Shown here one piece after another: positions 8,310 through 16,575 of a DNA stretch of 64,000 nt. The stretch spans positions 97,078 through 161,077 of the forward strand of contig JBGSKO010000062.1 in assembly GCA_041741155.1 (NCBI GenBank), read 5' to 3'. Within the stretch, counting starts at the first letter, position 1. Every line of letters begins with the position of its first letter. The position numbers were made by a program, and so were the translations under genes. This DNA comes from M3007 sp041741155. GTDB lineage: Bacteria; Bacteroidota; Bacteroidia; Chitinophagales; Saprospiraceae. The notes under the pieces were generated by a model that saw only the letters and a list, made by a program, of their open reading frames with translations, did not search any database and was not told the DNA's origin.

Positions 8310-9086
8310 GTGAAAAAAACCTTCTTCGCTTCCGATTTTCACCTTGGTATTGACGGGCGTTTGCCCGCTCGAGAACGCGAGCGTCAGGTGGTGCGCTGGC
8401 TGGATACCATCGCGCCCGAAGCGGAAGCGATTTATTTGGTCGGCGACCTGTTCGAGTTTTGGTTTGAGTACGAAACGGTCGTGCCGAAAGGCTTTTCCCG
8501 GTTTCTGGGCAAGCTGGCTGAACTGCGCGACGGTGGCTTGCCCATTTATGCCTTCACCGGTAATCATGACTTGTGGATGTTTGGTTATTTCGAACAAGAA
8601 CTTGGCATACCGGTCTATCGCCAACCGATCCGGATTGACCTCCACGGCAAATCCTTTCTCGTCGGCCACGGGGACGGACTCGGCCCCGGCGATCACGGCT
8701 ACAAGTTGATGAAACAAGTTTTTGTCCACCCGCTCAGCCAGTGGCTGTTCCAGTGGTTTCACCCCGATCTCGGTACCCGACTCGCGGGTTTTTCCTCAAA
8801 AAAAAGCCGCGAAGCCATGCCCCCCGAAGAGCGGTACTGGCTTGGCGAGGACCAGGAGTGGCTGGTGCAGTACGCCAACCGCAAAATTTCACAGGGGGTC
8901 GCGCCCGACTTCTTCGTGTTCGGGCATCGGCATTTGCCCATTGACTGGCTCTTGAAAAACGGACGCAGCCGCTACATCAACCTCGGTGAATGGATGTTCG
9001 CGTGTTCGTATGCCGAGTTTGACGGACAAGAAATGAACCTGCGCTTTTTCGAACGGGCCGGCACACCCGTACGCAACAGCCGATAA
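8310..9086 (+). CDS. lpxH: UDP-2,3-diacylglucosamine diphosphatase (LpxH-type)
   Basis: LpxH cleaves UDP-2,3-diacylglucosamine to lipid X in lipid A synthesis at the inner membrane. The calcineurin-like metallophosphoesterase motifs appear in order: DFHLG (9-13), GDLFEFW (45-51), GNHD (84-87), GHGD (119-122) and GHRH (205-208). DLFEFWFE and the 258-residue length favour LpxH over LpxG/LpxI types. The start codon is GTG at 8310, giving MKKTFFASDFHLG with a correctly placed first motif. It diverges from hldD, so two LPS genes share one intergenic region. Confidence 0.9.
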   Translation: MKKTFFASDFHLGIDGRLPARERERQVVRWLDTIAPEAEAIYLVGDLFEFWFEYETVVPKGFSRFLGKLAELRDGGLPIYAFTGNHDLWMFGYFEQELGIPVYRQPIRIDLHGKSFLVGHGDGLGPGDHGYKLMKQVFVHPLSQWLFQWFHPDLGTRLAGFSSKKSREAMPPEERYWLGEDQEWLVQYANRKISQGVAPDFFVFGHRHLPIDWLLKNGRSRYINLGEWMFACSYAEFDGQEMNLRFFERAGTPVRNSR

Positions 9087-9112
9087 GGTATTGCCACTCG
9101 CCCTTCCCCTTC

Positions 9113-10804
9113 CTATTTTCCCTGCCGCATGCGCGCAATGGCTTGCATATCGGCCTCGGCGCGAGCGGTATCGCCCAGCATCTGGTATGCTTTGGCGCGA
9201 TTTTCAAGGGCGACTGCGGCATTGGGTCGCACACGGAGGCTATTGGTAAATGCCTCCACCGCCTCTGCCGGCCGGCCCTGTTCCAGCAGAATCATGCCCA
9301 TATTGAACCACGAAACCGCATCATTCGGGTCGCCGCTTCCCAGGTATTTTTGCAGATCGGGCACCGCGCGGGCAAAATCGCGGCGCTGGGCATACAGGCT
9401 GCCCCTAAATTTGTACGCATCCCATATTTCGGGATTGACCTCTATGGCGCGGGAAAAATCCTCAATGGCGGCATCGGGTTGGCCGAGGTCGCCGTATTCC
9501 ACGGCACGCCAGAAGTAGGCTTTGCCACGGAACGTATTGCCCTTTTCGATGGCGTTGGTCATCACGGCCAGCGTGTTTTTCCAGATTTTTACCTGGTTGA
9601 AACTTAAAACAAACAACGCAACCAACCATATCCCCCCAACCGCCGAGAACAGCCCGGACACTGCGGGCATTTTTTCTTTTAAAAACAAAATGCCGCGCAC
9701 CGCCAGATAGGCCAGGCCGATGATGCCCAGGTAGTTGTAGTGGTCGGCAAACAATTCAAATGTGCCAACGGTGAGCAACGGCAACGAAAGCACAATCGCC
9801 GAAAGATAAAACCCCAGCCCGTGCGCCACAAACGGCAAAGCCGCGCGCTTCAGCCAGGCCAATACCACTACGCCAATCACCAGTACAGGCGCGATGAAAT
9901 AAGCGATTGGCCAGGCGTCGTTCACTTTGTCGAAGGCATAAAAACTGCTCAGTCCGAACGGGGCGATAAAATTGCCTGCGTAGGAAAACAGCGCATAGTT
10001 GGCCATCAGCATACGGTCGAGCAGGTCGTAATGCTCAAATATCTGGATACCCTCGCCGGAAACCTGCCGGCTATTGATGGTTAGCAACCCGAAGGCAAGC
10101 GCGATCACAAAAAACGGCACGTAGCCCTGCCAACGCCGGGCCAGGGCGCGCTGCGGGTTTTTCCACCAATCCAGCACGAGCAGCGTGAGCGGCAGCGACA
10201 CCGCCGTGGTTTTGGACAGGCAGGCCAGCACAAACAGTCCCAGTGCTGCAAAATAATGGCGCCGACCGGTATCCGGGGCATCGGTAAAGCCTATGTACGC
10301 GTGTAGCGCCAACAGGTAAAACAACGAGAAAAGCGGCGTACTGAAAGCAGCCACCCACGACACCGACTCTACCTGCATCGGGTGCACTGCAAAGATGAAC
10401 GCCACCAGCGCAGCCACCAGCGGGGGCTGTTGCAGGCGCTCCATCAGGCGGAAAACGAGCCAGGTGCTCAGCGCGTGCGCGACCAAACTCAGCAGGTGGT
10501 ACAAAACGGGGTTGTCGCCGCCAAGTCCGTGCGCGATGGCGTAAAACAGCCACGTCAGCGGAGCGTACATCCCGAGGTTGAACTGGGAAAAAAGCGTGGA
10601 AACTGAAAAATCGGCCACCGCCAGATTCTCCGTTGTGGCCGCATGGTCGTCAAGCCCGGTGAGTTCGTTCCTCAAGCCCGTAAGAAAAAGTAAAACAGCC
10701 ACGACGACCGGCACATAGCCGTACCAGTTCGGGTTTGTGGAGGGGGCTGGTGCTGCAGCAGGCCGTTTGGGCGACTTCGAGGCAGGTGTTTTTTGATTGC
10801 GCAT
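9113..10804 (-). CDS. TMTC-like polytopic membrane protein with C-terminal TPR repeats
   Basis: The ATG at 10804 begins MRNQKTPASKSPKRPA, a basic cytoplasmic tail; the frame extends to a TTG at 10837 but ATG is preferred. About ten hydrophobic helices span residues 35-400, with LDDHAATTEN and HPMQVESVSWVA loops typical of GT-C (O-mannosyltransferase/TMTC-like) folds. At least three TPR units fill about 415-563 (for example GDLGQPDAAIEDFSRAIEVNP). The likely role is lipid-linked sugar transfer to proteins on the periplasmic side, with TPRs holding partners. It is paralogous in design to the gene at 53997-55940. The substrate is unknown. Confidence 0.72.
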   Translation of the reverse strand: MRNQKTPASKSPKRPAAAPAPSTNPNWYGYVPVVVAVLLFLTGLRNELTGLDDHAATTENLAVADFSVSTLFSQFNLGMYAPLTWLFYAIAHGLGGDNPVLYHLLSLVAHALSTWLVFRLMERLQQPPLVAALVAFIFAVHPMQVESVSWVAAFSTPLFSLFYLLALHAYIGFTDAPDTGRRHYFAALGLFVLACLSKTTAVSLPLTLLVLDWWKNPQRALARRWQGYVPFFVIALAFGLLTINSRQVSGEGIQIFEHYDLLDRMLMANYALFSYAGNFIAPFGLSSFYAFDKVNDAWPIAYFIAPVLVIGVVVLAWLKRAALPFVAHGLGFYLSAIVLSLPLLTVGTFELFADHYNYLGIIGLAYLAVRGILFLKEKMPAVSGLFSAVGGIWLVALFVLSFNQVKIWKNTLAVMTNAIEKGNTFRGKAYFWRAVEYGDLGQPDAAIEDFSRAIEVNPEIWDAYKFRGSLYAQRRDFARAVPDLQKYLGSGDPNDAVSWFNMGMILLEQGRPAEAVEAFTNSLRVRPNAAVALENRAKAYQMLGDTARAEADMQAIARMRQGK

Positions 10805-10865
10805 GGCAGACAGCAAAGAAGTGTACGTTGGCGTCAAATCCGCCGTAAAAACAGCGAATCGGCCT

Positions 10866-10873
10866 CAAAAGTA
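10866..10873 (-). promoter_or_regulatory. -7 element TACTTTTG for the TMTC-like gene
   Basis: A minus-strand match to TAnnTTTG, about 60 bases ahead of the ATG at 10804. It would place the in-frame TTG at 10837 close to the 5' end of the transcript. Confidence 0.6.
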
Positions 10874-10903
10874 GGGTGGATTTAAAGAATGCCAACGGCC
10901 AAT

Positions 10904-13375
10904 TCACTCCCCCGCTTCCTCCTGCCGCATCAGTTCCAGCACCATCTTGATCTGGCCGTACGAATACGCCTCGCCAAAGTGTGTTTTGGCGTCGGAACTG
11001 AGCCGCGTATTGTGCTCGCGAAAGAAGCCTTCAATTTGCGCTACAGCTTCGGCATCCATGAAATCGAGGATATCCAGCTCGCCCAAACCCACAAAATGCG
11101 CCAGGTGCCCTTCAATGGTGGTGCGCGCGAAGCCACGCTCGGCAGCTATTTCATCTATCGTTTTTCCTACTCGAAAAAGTTCAAGGGTTACTACTTTGCT
11201 GTCCGGCTTGGGCGGTTTGGGCGCATCGGGGTCGGGCAGGGCGAGGGCATCGGTTTGCAAGTTGCGGGCAATGCAGTAATCGCGCACGATGGCCAGCATT
11301 TCGGCGCCAAACTGTTTGCTTTTGACCTTGCCGATGCCCCGAACTTTTTGTAGGTCGGACGTGATGACCGGCAAGCGTTGTACGACCTCCAGCAGGGTTT
11401 TGGTTAGCAGCACCTCGTAGGCTTCGAGGCCGTACCGCTCGGCGTAGTCGGCGCGCCATTTCACCAATAGGGCGAATAATGCCGGATGCGCCGTGTCCTG
11501 GGGAGTACTGACTCCGCCGGCAGGCGCAGCGGGGGTATGCTGGGCTGCCGCCTGAAAATCCAGGTCTGCATTGGCGCGCGTGCGCAGGTAGGTTTGGGCA
11601 GCGAACCCCGTTTGGGCAGCGGCCATACACGCATTTTTGGCAAAAAACTCCTTTTGCAGGTTCGACAGGGCATCCAAAGCCGATTTGCGCACCGCCTTGT
11701 TGTCGGTCAAAATCTGAATATTTCGCGCTGCGGGAAGCAGCGTACCACCGAGTTTTTCGGCAAACCACGCGCAGGCTTTGCCGATACGCGCCTGAAGTTC
11801 TTCGTTTTGTTCGGGTTGGCCGCCCTGCTGAAAATATCCGCGCAACTGCGGGACGAACTTGTCGGCCATGTCAAAAATATGCGCTGTGGTTTGGTCATGG
11901 AGCGCCTGAAACTGGCGGTATGCATCGGCATGCAGCGCGCTTTCGTGTTCCAGCAGCACCCGTTTCAGTTGCTCGAAGCGCCGTTTCATGGCAGTGAAAT
12001 CGAAAAGTTCGAGGATGAGCGCTTGCTGGAAAGCAATTTTTGATTGCTCCAGATGGGCCTCGTCGGGTGCGTTTTTTTCGGCTTCTTCGGAGAAATGTTT
12101 TACCGTAGCATCAGTCTTGACGCTGGAATACGCGATTTTGGAACGCAACACGATGCCTTCAAAACTTTTGCATCGGCTCAGCGCCACATACACCTGGCCG
12201 TGGGCAAAAGCCGCTTGTGCGTCGAGGATGACACGCTCGAACGTGAGGCCCTGGCTTTTGTGGATAGTGATCGCCCAGGCGAGTTTGAGCGGATACTGGG
12301 TGAATGTACCGATAATCTGTTCGCCGACCTCTTTAGACTGCTCGTTGAGGGTGTATTTCACATTTTCCCACTCCGCCGGCACCACGAAAATCTCTTCCTC
12401 GTCATCGGGGCAGCGGACATAGATCGTGCCGTCCTGAATGCGGGTCACTTTGCCGATCTTGCCGTTGTAGTAGCGTTTTTCGCGGGCCATATCATTTTTG
12501 ACAAACATGACCTGCGACCCGGTTTTCAGTTCCAGCATCTCATCGGTGGGATAGGCGTGTGCGGGGAAATCGCCCGTGACAACCGCCCGGAACAGTTGGG
12601 GCGCAGTGGGGATTGAGGCCAGTTTTTGGGCGTTGATGTCGTGCGCCGAGGCGTTGTGGGTAGTCAGGGTGATGTAGGCATCTGCTTCACTGGGGCGAAA
12701 ATCGGCGACAAAACGGCTGTTGAGCGCATCCAGCACGCTGGTATCTATTTTGTTGTCGCGCACGTGGTTCAGCAGGTCAATAAACACGCGGTCCGACTGC
12801 CGGTAGATATGTTTCAATTCCACGACGACCGGCTCGGAGCGTTGCAGAGCCTGGCTGCTGAAAAAATAGGGCGTCGGGTAGTGTGGGCGCAGGACGCCCC
12901 ATTCGTCGTCCTTGACCACAGGCGGGAGTTGGTGGAGGTCGCCAATCAGGAGCAATTGCACCCCGCCGAAGGGTTTGTAGGCATCCCGGTATCGGCGCAG
13001 CACGTCGTCCACGCCGTCCAGCAGGTCGGCGCGCACCATACTGATTTCGTCAATGACGAGCAGGTCAAGGCTTTGAATGAGTCGAATTTTTTCGCCGGAA
13101 AACTTGCGCTGGCGGGCCGGGTCGCGGGTATTTCCCGGCAGGTACGGCCCGAAGGGCAACTGAAAAAAGGAGTGGATCGTCATGCCGCCGGCGTTGATGG
13201 CGGCCACGCCCGTAGGCGCCACCACGACCATGCGTTTGACCATGTCGTTTTTGATCCGGTGCAGAAAGGTGGTTTTGCCGGTGCCGGCCTTGCCTGTCAG
13301 AAAAATGTTCTTGTTGGTGTTGGCGACATAATTGTAGGCAAGTTCGAGTTGTGGGTTGGATTGGAGGTACATCAT
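10904..13375 (-). CDS. PIF1/RecD-like superfamily 1 helicase with HRDC and HTH_40-like domains
   Basis: The ATG pair at 13375/13372 gives MMYLQSNPQLELAYNYV. Walker A is GKAGTGKTT (28-36) and Walker B is LLVIDEISM (about 105-113). GDLHQLPPV and AITIHKSQGLTFERV are further PIF1-type helicase motifs, the last in the 2B/motif VI region. An HRDC-like domain follows near 640-745 (VRGIGKVKSKQFGAEML). The end carries a helix-turn-helix (FRVGKTIDEIAAERGFARTT), as in HTH_40. The combination suggests a DNA repair or R-loop/G4-processing helicase. The 823 residues match Bacteroidota homologues as I know them. Confidence 0.85.
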   Translation of the reverse strand: MMYLQSNPQLELAYNYVANTNKNIFLTGKAGTGKTTFLHRIKNDMVKRMVVVAPTGVAAINAGGMTIHSFFQLPFGPYLPGNTRDPARQRKFSGEKIRLIQSLDLLVIDEISMVRADLLDGVDDVLRRYRDAYKPFGGVQLLLIGDLHQLPPVVKDDEWGVLRPHYPTPYFFSSQALQRSEPVVVELKHIYRQSDRVFIDLLNHVRDNKIDTSVLDALNSRFVADFRPSEADAYITLTTHNASAHDINAQKLASIPTAPQLFRAVVTGDFPAHAYPTDEMLELKTGSQVMFVKNDMAREKRYYNGKIGKVTRIQDGTIYVRCPDDEEEIFVVPAEWENVKYTLNEQSKEVGEQIIGTFTQYPLKLAWAITIHKSQGLTFERVILDAQAAFAHGQVYVALSRCKSFEGIVLRSKIAYSSVKTDATVKHFSEEAEKNAPDEAHLEQSKIAFQQALILELFDFTAMKRRFEQLKRVLLEHESALHADAYRQFQALHDQTTAHIFDMADKFVPQLRGYFQQGGQPEQNEELQARIGKACAWFAEKLGGTLLPAARNIQILTDNKAVRKSALDALSNLQKEFFAKNACMAAAQTGFAAQTYLRTRANADLDFQAAAQHTPAAPAGGVSTPQDTAHPALFALLVKWRADYAERYGLEAYEVLLTKTLLEVVQRLPVITSDLQKVRGIGKVKSKQFGAEMLAIVRDYCIARNLQTDALALPDPDAPKPPKPDSKVVTLELFRVGKTIDEIAAERGFARTTIEGHLAHFVGLGELDILDFMDAEAVAQIEGFFREHNTRLSSDAKTHFGEAYSYGQIKMVLELMRQEEAGE

Positions 13376-13417
13376 GGAACTTGAATAATTGCCGTAAAGC
13401 AGGGTTGATTGGATGGG

Positions 13418-13447
13418 CAAATTTATTCAAACTCCGCTGAAAAACAA
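13418..13447 (-). promoter_or_regulatory. Full TTG-N19-TAAATTTG promoter for the helicase
   Basis: On the minus strand, TTG at 13447-13445 is followed by exactly 19 bases and TAAATTTG (13425-13418). This is the best complete match to the Bacteroidota consensus in the window. Predicted leader is about 40 bases. Confidence 0.75.
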
Positions 13448-13469
13448 TATCGTAATCCGCTCCCGGTCG

Positions 13470-14537
13470 TTATTGCTTCCCGGACTGCACCACCTCAACT
13501 TTGGTCCCGTTGCTCAAATTGAACTGCCCGGCCACCACTACCCGTTCGCCTTTTCCCAGGCCCGACAACACTTCGACGCGGTCGCCCTGGATACCACCGA
13601 GCGAAACCTGACGCAGTTCGGCGATGCTGTCTTGCACCACATACACTTTGGCTTCTTGCAGGCTGCCGGCGATGGCTTTGCGCGGCACCGTCAAACCCTG
13701 GCGCTTAGCCTCGAAAACAAAGCGGGCTTTGGCGTGCATCCCGCCGCGCAGGGAAGCGTCCTGCAGGTTTGGCGCCTCTATTTCCACGTCGTAATTGAAG
13801 GCGTTGTCGGCGCGCAAGCCGATATTCGTAACCCGGCCGGAAATGGGGCGGTTGGGGTGCACATCGGCAATAACCTGTACGTTTTGGCCCTTGCGTATCT
13901 GGAGCACGTCGCGTTCGGTTACTTTCACCATGAGGAAAAGTTTTTCGAGGTTGGTGATCTGGGCGAGCTGAAGTCCCGGGCCGATCACGCTGCCGCGTTC
14001 GATGAATCGGTACCCCAGCGTGCCGGTCATGGTCGCCTTGATGCTGGTATTACCGATCTGTTTTTTCAGGGCTTTTGCCTTGGCTTCGGCGGCGAGCAAG
14101 CCCAATTCGATATCTTCCATCTTGTTTTTGGCCACAGCCTCGCCTTCGATGAGGTTTTCGAGGCGTTCGCGGTCTTTTTTCAACTTGGCGATATTGGCCT
14201 GGGTGGCTTCCAGTTCGGTGCTCAGCAGCTCGTCGTCCACTTTAGCGATGAGGTCGCCCTCCTTGACCCATTCGCCCTTGTTTTTATACACCTGCACGAC
14301 GCGGCCTTGGGTTTCGGAGATGACGAGCATTTCCTTGGCTGGCAGAAAAATGCCGCTGGCTTCCAGGCTATTGGATAGCGTTTCTTCCAAAACCGGCGCT
14401 ACTTCCACCGGCACAAAAGCCCTTGCCACCAAAGACATTTCGGCTTCCACGCGCCGCTGCTTTTGATTTTCATACAATTTCCAGGCAATGAGGGCTACGC
14501 TGAGGGCAACTATAAACCAAATAGAATATCGTTTCAC
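13470..14537 (-). CDS. Periplasmic adaptor (membrane fusion protein) of an RND-type efflux pump
   Basis: The GTG at 14537 gives VKRYSIWFIVALSVALIAWK, a single N-terminal membrane anchor; the longer frame to 14672 has no signal-like start. Residues 60-100 form a lipoyl half (EASGIFLPAKEMLVISETQGRV), 105-165 a helical hairpin, then the second half and beta-barrel (ITNLEKLFLMVKVTERD) and a C-terminal membrane-proximal domain ending QFNLSNGTKVEV. It would link an inner-membrane pump to TolC. No pump or TolC gene lies next to it, which is unusual for this family. Confidence 0.85.
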   Translation of the reverse strand: MKRYSIWFIVALSVALIAWKLYENQKQRRVEAEMSLVARAFVPVEVAPVLEETLSNSLEASGIFLPAKEMLVISETQGRVVQVYKNKGEWVKEGDLIAKVDDELLSTELEATQANIAKLKKDRERLENLIEGEAVAKNKMEDIELGLLAAEAKAKALKKQIGNTSIKATMTGTLGYRFIERGSVIGPGLQLAQITNLEKLFLMVKVTERDVLQIRKGQNVQVIADVHPNRPISGRVTNIGLRADNAFNYDVEIEAPNLQDASLRGGMHAKARFVFEAKRQGLTVPRKAIAGSLQEAKVYVVQDSIAELRQVSLGGIQGDRVEVLSGLGKGERVVVAGQFNLSNGTKVEVVQSGKQ

Positions 14538-14629
14538 GATCGTGTTGTTGTTGGGTGGATTTGGGCCTGCAAAAGTCCGGCAATTTCGCGGGGAAAATGA
14601 CATTTCCTCCAAGGAGAATGTACAGTGCA

Positions 14630-14637
14630 TACTTTTG
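14630..14637 (+). promoter_or_regulatory. -7 element TACTTTTG for the TrpF-like gene
   Basis: It matches TAnnTTTG. The predicted leader of about 55 bases consists almost wholly of the CTCAACC phrase repeat. Confidence 0.65.
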
Positions 14638-14648
14638 CGGCTCCAAAT

Positions 14649-14685
14649 CTCAACCCCCTCAACCTGTCTCAACCTGTCTCAACCC
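14649..14685 (+). repeat. CTCAACC phrase repeat in the leader of the TrpF-like gene
   Basis: Four CTCAACC units with CCC or TGT between them lie 9 bases before the ATG at 14695. The same phrase forms both arms of the perfect inverted repeat at 52788-52863. Here only one arm is present, with the C-rich strand as the coding strand. Confidence 0.75.
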
Positions 14686-14694
14686 TCCCACACC

Positions 14695-15309
14695 ATGCAC
14701 ATCAAAGCATCCAGCATCACGAACCTGACCGACGCGCGTTACTTTGCCGCCAAGGAAGTAGATTTTTTAGGATTCAATCTCGAAGAAGGCACAGAGGGCT
14801 ACCTCGATCCTATGTACATGCGGGCCATCCGCGAGTGGGTGCAAGGCCCCAAAATCGTTGGAGAATTTGACCGTTCATCGGCCGCTGTTGTACGCGAGGC
14901 CGCCACTTTTTTCGGCCTGGATGCCGTGCAGGTGACCCGCACTGAAGGCCTGTCGGATTTGGATGGGCTGGAAGTGATCCTGTATTTGTCCGGCACCAAC
15001 AGCCCCGATACATTAGCGCTGCTGCTGAAGGAAGCCGCACCGATGGTGGCGTATTTTCTGCTCGATTTTTCGACGCCAAACCTGTCCTCCGTACTCCTGG
15101 GCGAACAGGCGGAGGGCTGGAAAAACCTCTTTGCCAGGTATCCCGTTTTGCTGGATGTCAACCTGCCTGCCGAAACGCTGCCGCAACTGCTGAGCACCTT
15201 GCGCCCCGCCGGATTTGCGCTGCGCGGCGGGTCGGAAGAGCGCGTCGGTATCAAATCGTTTGAGGAAGTGGATGACGTGTTTGAGCACATCAATCCGTCG
15301 AACGGTTGA
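14695..15309 (+). CDS. TrpF-like (beta/alpha)8 protein lacking the catalytic cysteine
   Basis: The ATG at 14695 begins MHIKASSITNLTDARYFAAK, aligning with the TrpF N-terminus KxCGxTNxxDA; the conserved general-base Cys is Ser6 here. The acid Asp is kept in FLLDFSTPN (Asp124), and a phosphate-grip-like segment FALRGGSEERVG lies near the end. The VQLHG strand is altered to VQVTRTEG. At 204 residues it has TrpF length. It may bind a phosphorylated ligand without isomerising phosphoribosylanthranilate, or may have a new activity. No other trp gene is nearby. The last 20 bases overlap the convergent DUF2461 gene. Confidence 0.7.
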   Translation: MHIKASSITNLTDARYFAAKEVDFLGFNLEEGTEGYLDPMYMRAIREWVQGPKIVGEFDRSSAAVVREAATFFGLDAVQVTRTEGLSDLDGLEVILYLSGTNSPDTLALLLKEAAPMVAYFLLDFSTPNLSSVLLGEQAEGWKNLFARYPVLLDVNLPAETLPQLLSTLRPAGFALRGGSEERVGIKSFEEVDDVFEHINPSNG

Positions 15310-15961
15310 GAAAACGGTCGAACGGGTGCAACGCCCGGAACGCGGCCGCGCAATGCAGCAGGAACCCGTCGGACAACACCTGCTCGTCCGTGCAATAGTG
15401 CGTGCCGAGGAAACTCTTGTGCTTCAACCATTCGATGGCAGGGTGATCGGCAGGGTAATCCCTTGGGACGGTCTTCAATTTTTCGCCGGCCATTTCGCCA
15501 AAGTATTTTTTAAAGTCCTTGTCGTTCAGAATGCCCATGAATTCATCGGTGCAGTAGGCAATCTCTTGCCGGATGGCCTTGAGCCACTTGCTTTCGGGCA
15601 GGTAAGCGCCACCTGCCAGCATGGTTGCCCCCGGTTCGAGGTGTAGATAATAGCCTGCCCGGGTGTGGATTTCCGATTTTTTAGGCGCTGCGGTAACGTG
15701 GGCGCCGAAGTGGGTTTTGTATGGAGATTTGTCCTTGGAAAAACGAACATCCCGGTAAATCCGGAACACACAATCCTTTGCTGTGTAGAAAGAAACACCT
15801 GGATCGAATGTTCCAATTTCGGCGATTAGCGCATCGGTAAATTGTAAAAATTCTTTGTGTGCGGCCTCGTAACGCGGTTTATTGGCCATAAACCAATCGC
15901 GGTTGTTGTTCGCCTTGAGGTCGGAAAGAAATTGGAACGTGGATTGGCTGATGTTTTTCAT
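15290..15961 (-). CDS. DUF2461 (TIGR02453) family protein
   Basis: The 223 residues match the family well: STFQFLSDLKANNNRDWFMANKPRYEAA at the start, FRIYRDVRFSKDKSPYKTHFGA near 67-88, GYYLHLEPGATMLAGGAYLP near 103-122, and PRDYPADHPAIEWLKHKSF near 165-183. The family is widespread and of unknown biochemical function. There is no signal peptide, so it is probably cytoplasmic. Its stop overlaps the end of the TrpF-like gene tail to tail. Confidence is high for the family and nil for function. Confidence 0.85.
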   Translation of the reverse strand: MKNISQSTFQFLSDLKANNNRDWFMANKPRYEAAHKEFLQFTDALIAEIGTFDPGVSFYTAKDCVFRIYRDVRFSKDKSPYKTHFGAHVTAAPKKSEIHTRAGYYLHLEPGATMLAGGAYLPESKWLKAIRQEIAYCTDEFMGILNDKDFKKYFGEMAGEKLKTVPRDYPADHPAIEWLKHKSFLGTHYCTDEQVLSDGFLLHCAAAFRALHPFDRFLNRSTD

Positions 15962-15992
15962 AACTATTGCCGGATGGAATTTTTAACTGTGT

Positions 15993-16358
15993 TCACCGCA
16001 AAAAAAACAGGGCCGTCAACGCCAGCAGTGCCGGCAACGCCTGTACAAAAAATATTTTTCGGCCGGCCGTGATGGCGCCAAATGTACCTGCCATCGCCAC
16101 GCAAATCAGGAAAAAAACAGCCACATTCCAGCTCCATTCCGCATCGGAAATGCTCAGCGACCAAATCAGTCCGGCAGCGAGAAAACCGTTGTACAAGCCC
16201 TGGTTGGCAGCCAGCATTTTTGTCGGCGCAAACAGTTCTTCGCGCATGGCGCCTTTGAAAACCTTTTTACCGGCGGTTTCCCAGGCAAACATTTCCAACC
16301 AAAGAATATACAGGTGTTCTATGGCAATGAGGGCAACAAGTATTTGACTCAACAACAT
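15993..16358 (-). CDS. DUF1304 family small membrane protein
   Basis: Starting at the ATG at 16358, the 121 residues form four hydrophobic helices. The conserved beginning is LVALIAIEHLYILWLEMFAW, followed by ANQGLYNGFLAAGLIW and GTFGAITAGRKIFFVQALPALLAL. These are the DUF1304 landmarks (xEHxYIxxLEMF, NQGxYNGFLAAGL). The function is unknown. The longer frame to 16526 contains no plausible N-terminus. Confidence 0.85.
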   Translation of the reverse strand: MLLSQILVALIAIEHLYILWLEMFAWETAGKKVFKGAMREELFAPTKMLAANQGLYNGFLAAGLIWSLSISDAEWSWNVAVFFLICVAMAGTFGAITAGRKIFFVQALPALLALTALFFLR

Positions 16359-16575
16359 AGCGTGCGCGTTTTTGCGATGAAAAGCGTGGCAAAGTACGTA
16401 AAAAGGTAAAACTGAAACAGCCAAAAGGCGTGTAAACCCGTGCTTGTTGCATACCAGCGGAGCAATTCGGTAGATCGGCACCATTTTTCCTCCGTTGGTC
16501 GAGAACGGGCCGGCCGGTGCAATCAATGTCCGCGTTTGATTGTCTTTCGACTTTATTCATCTGCCTACTGCTGTT

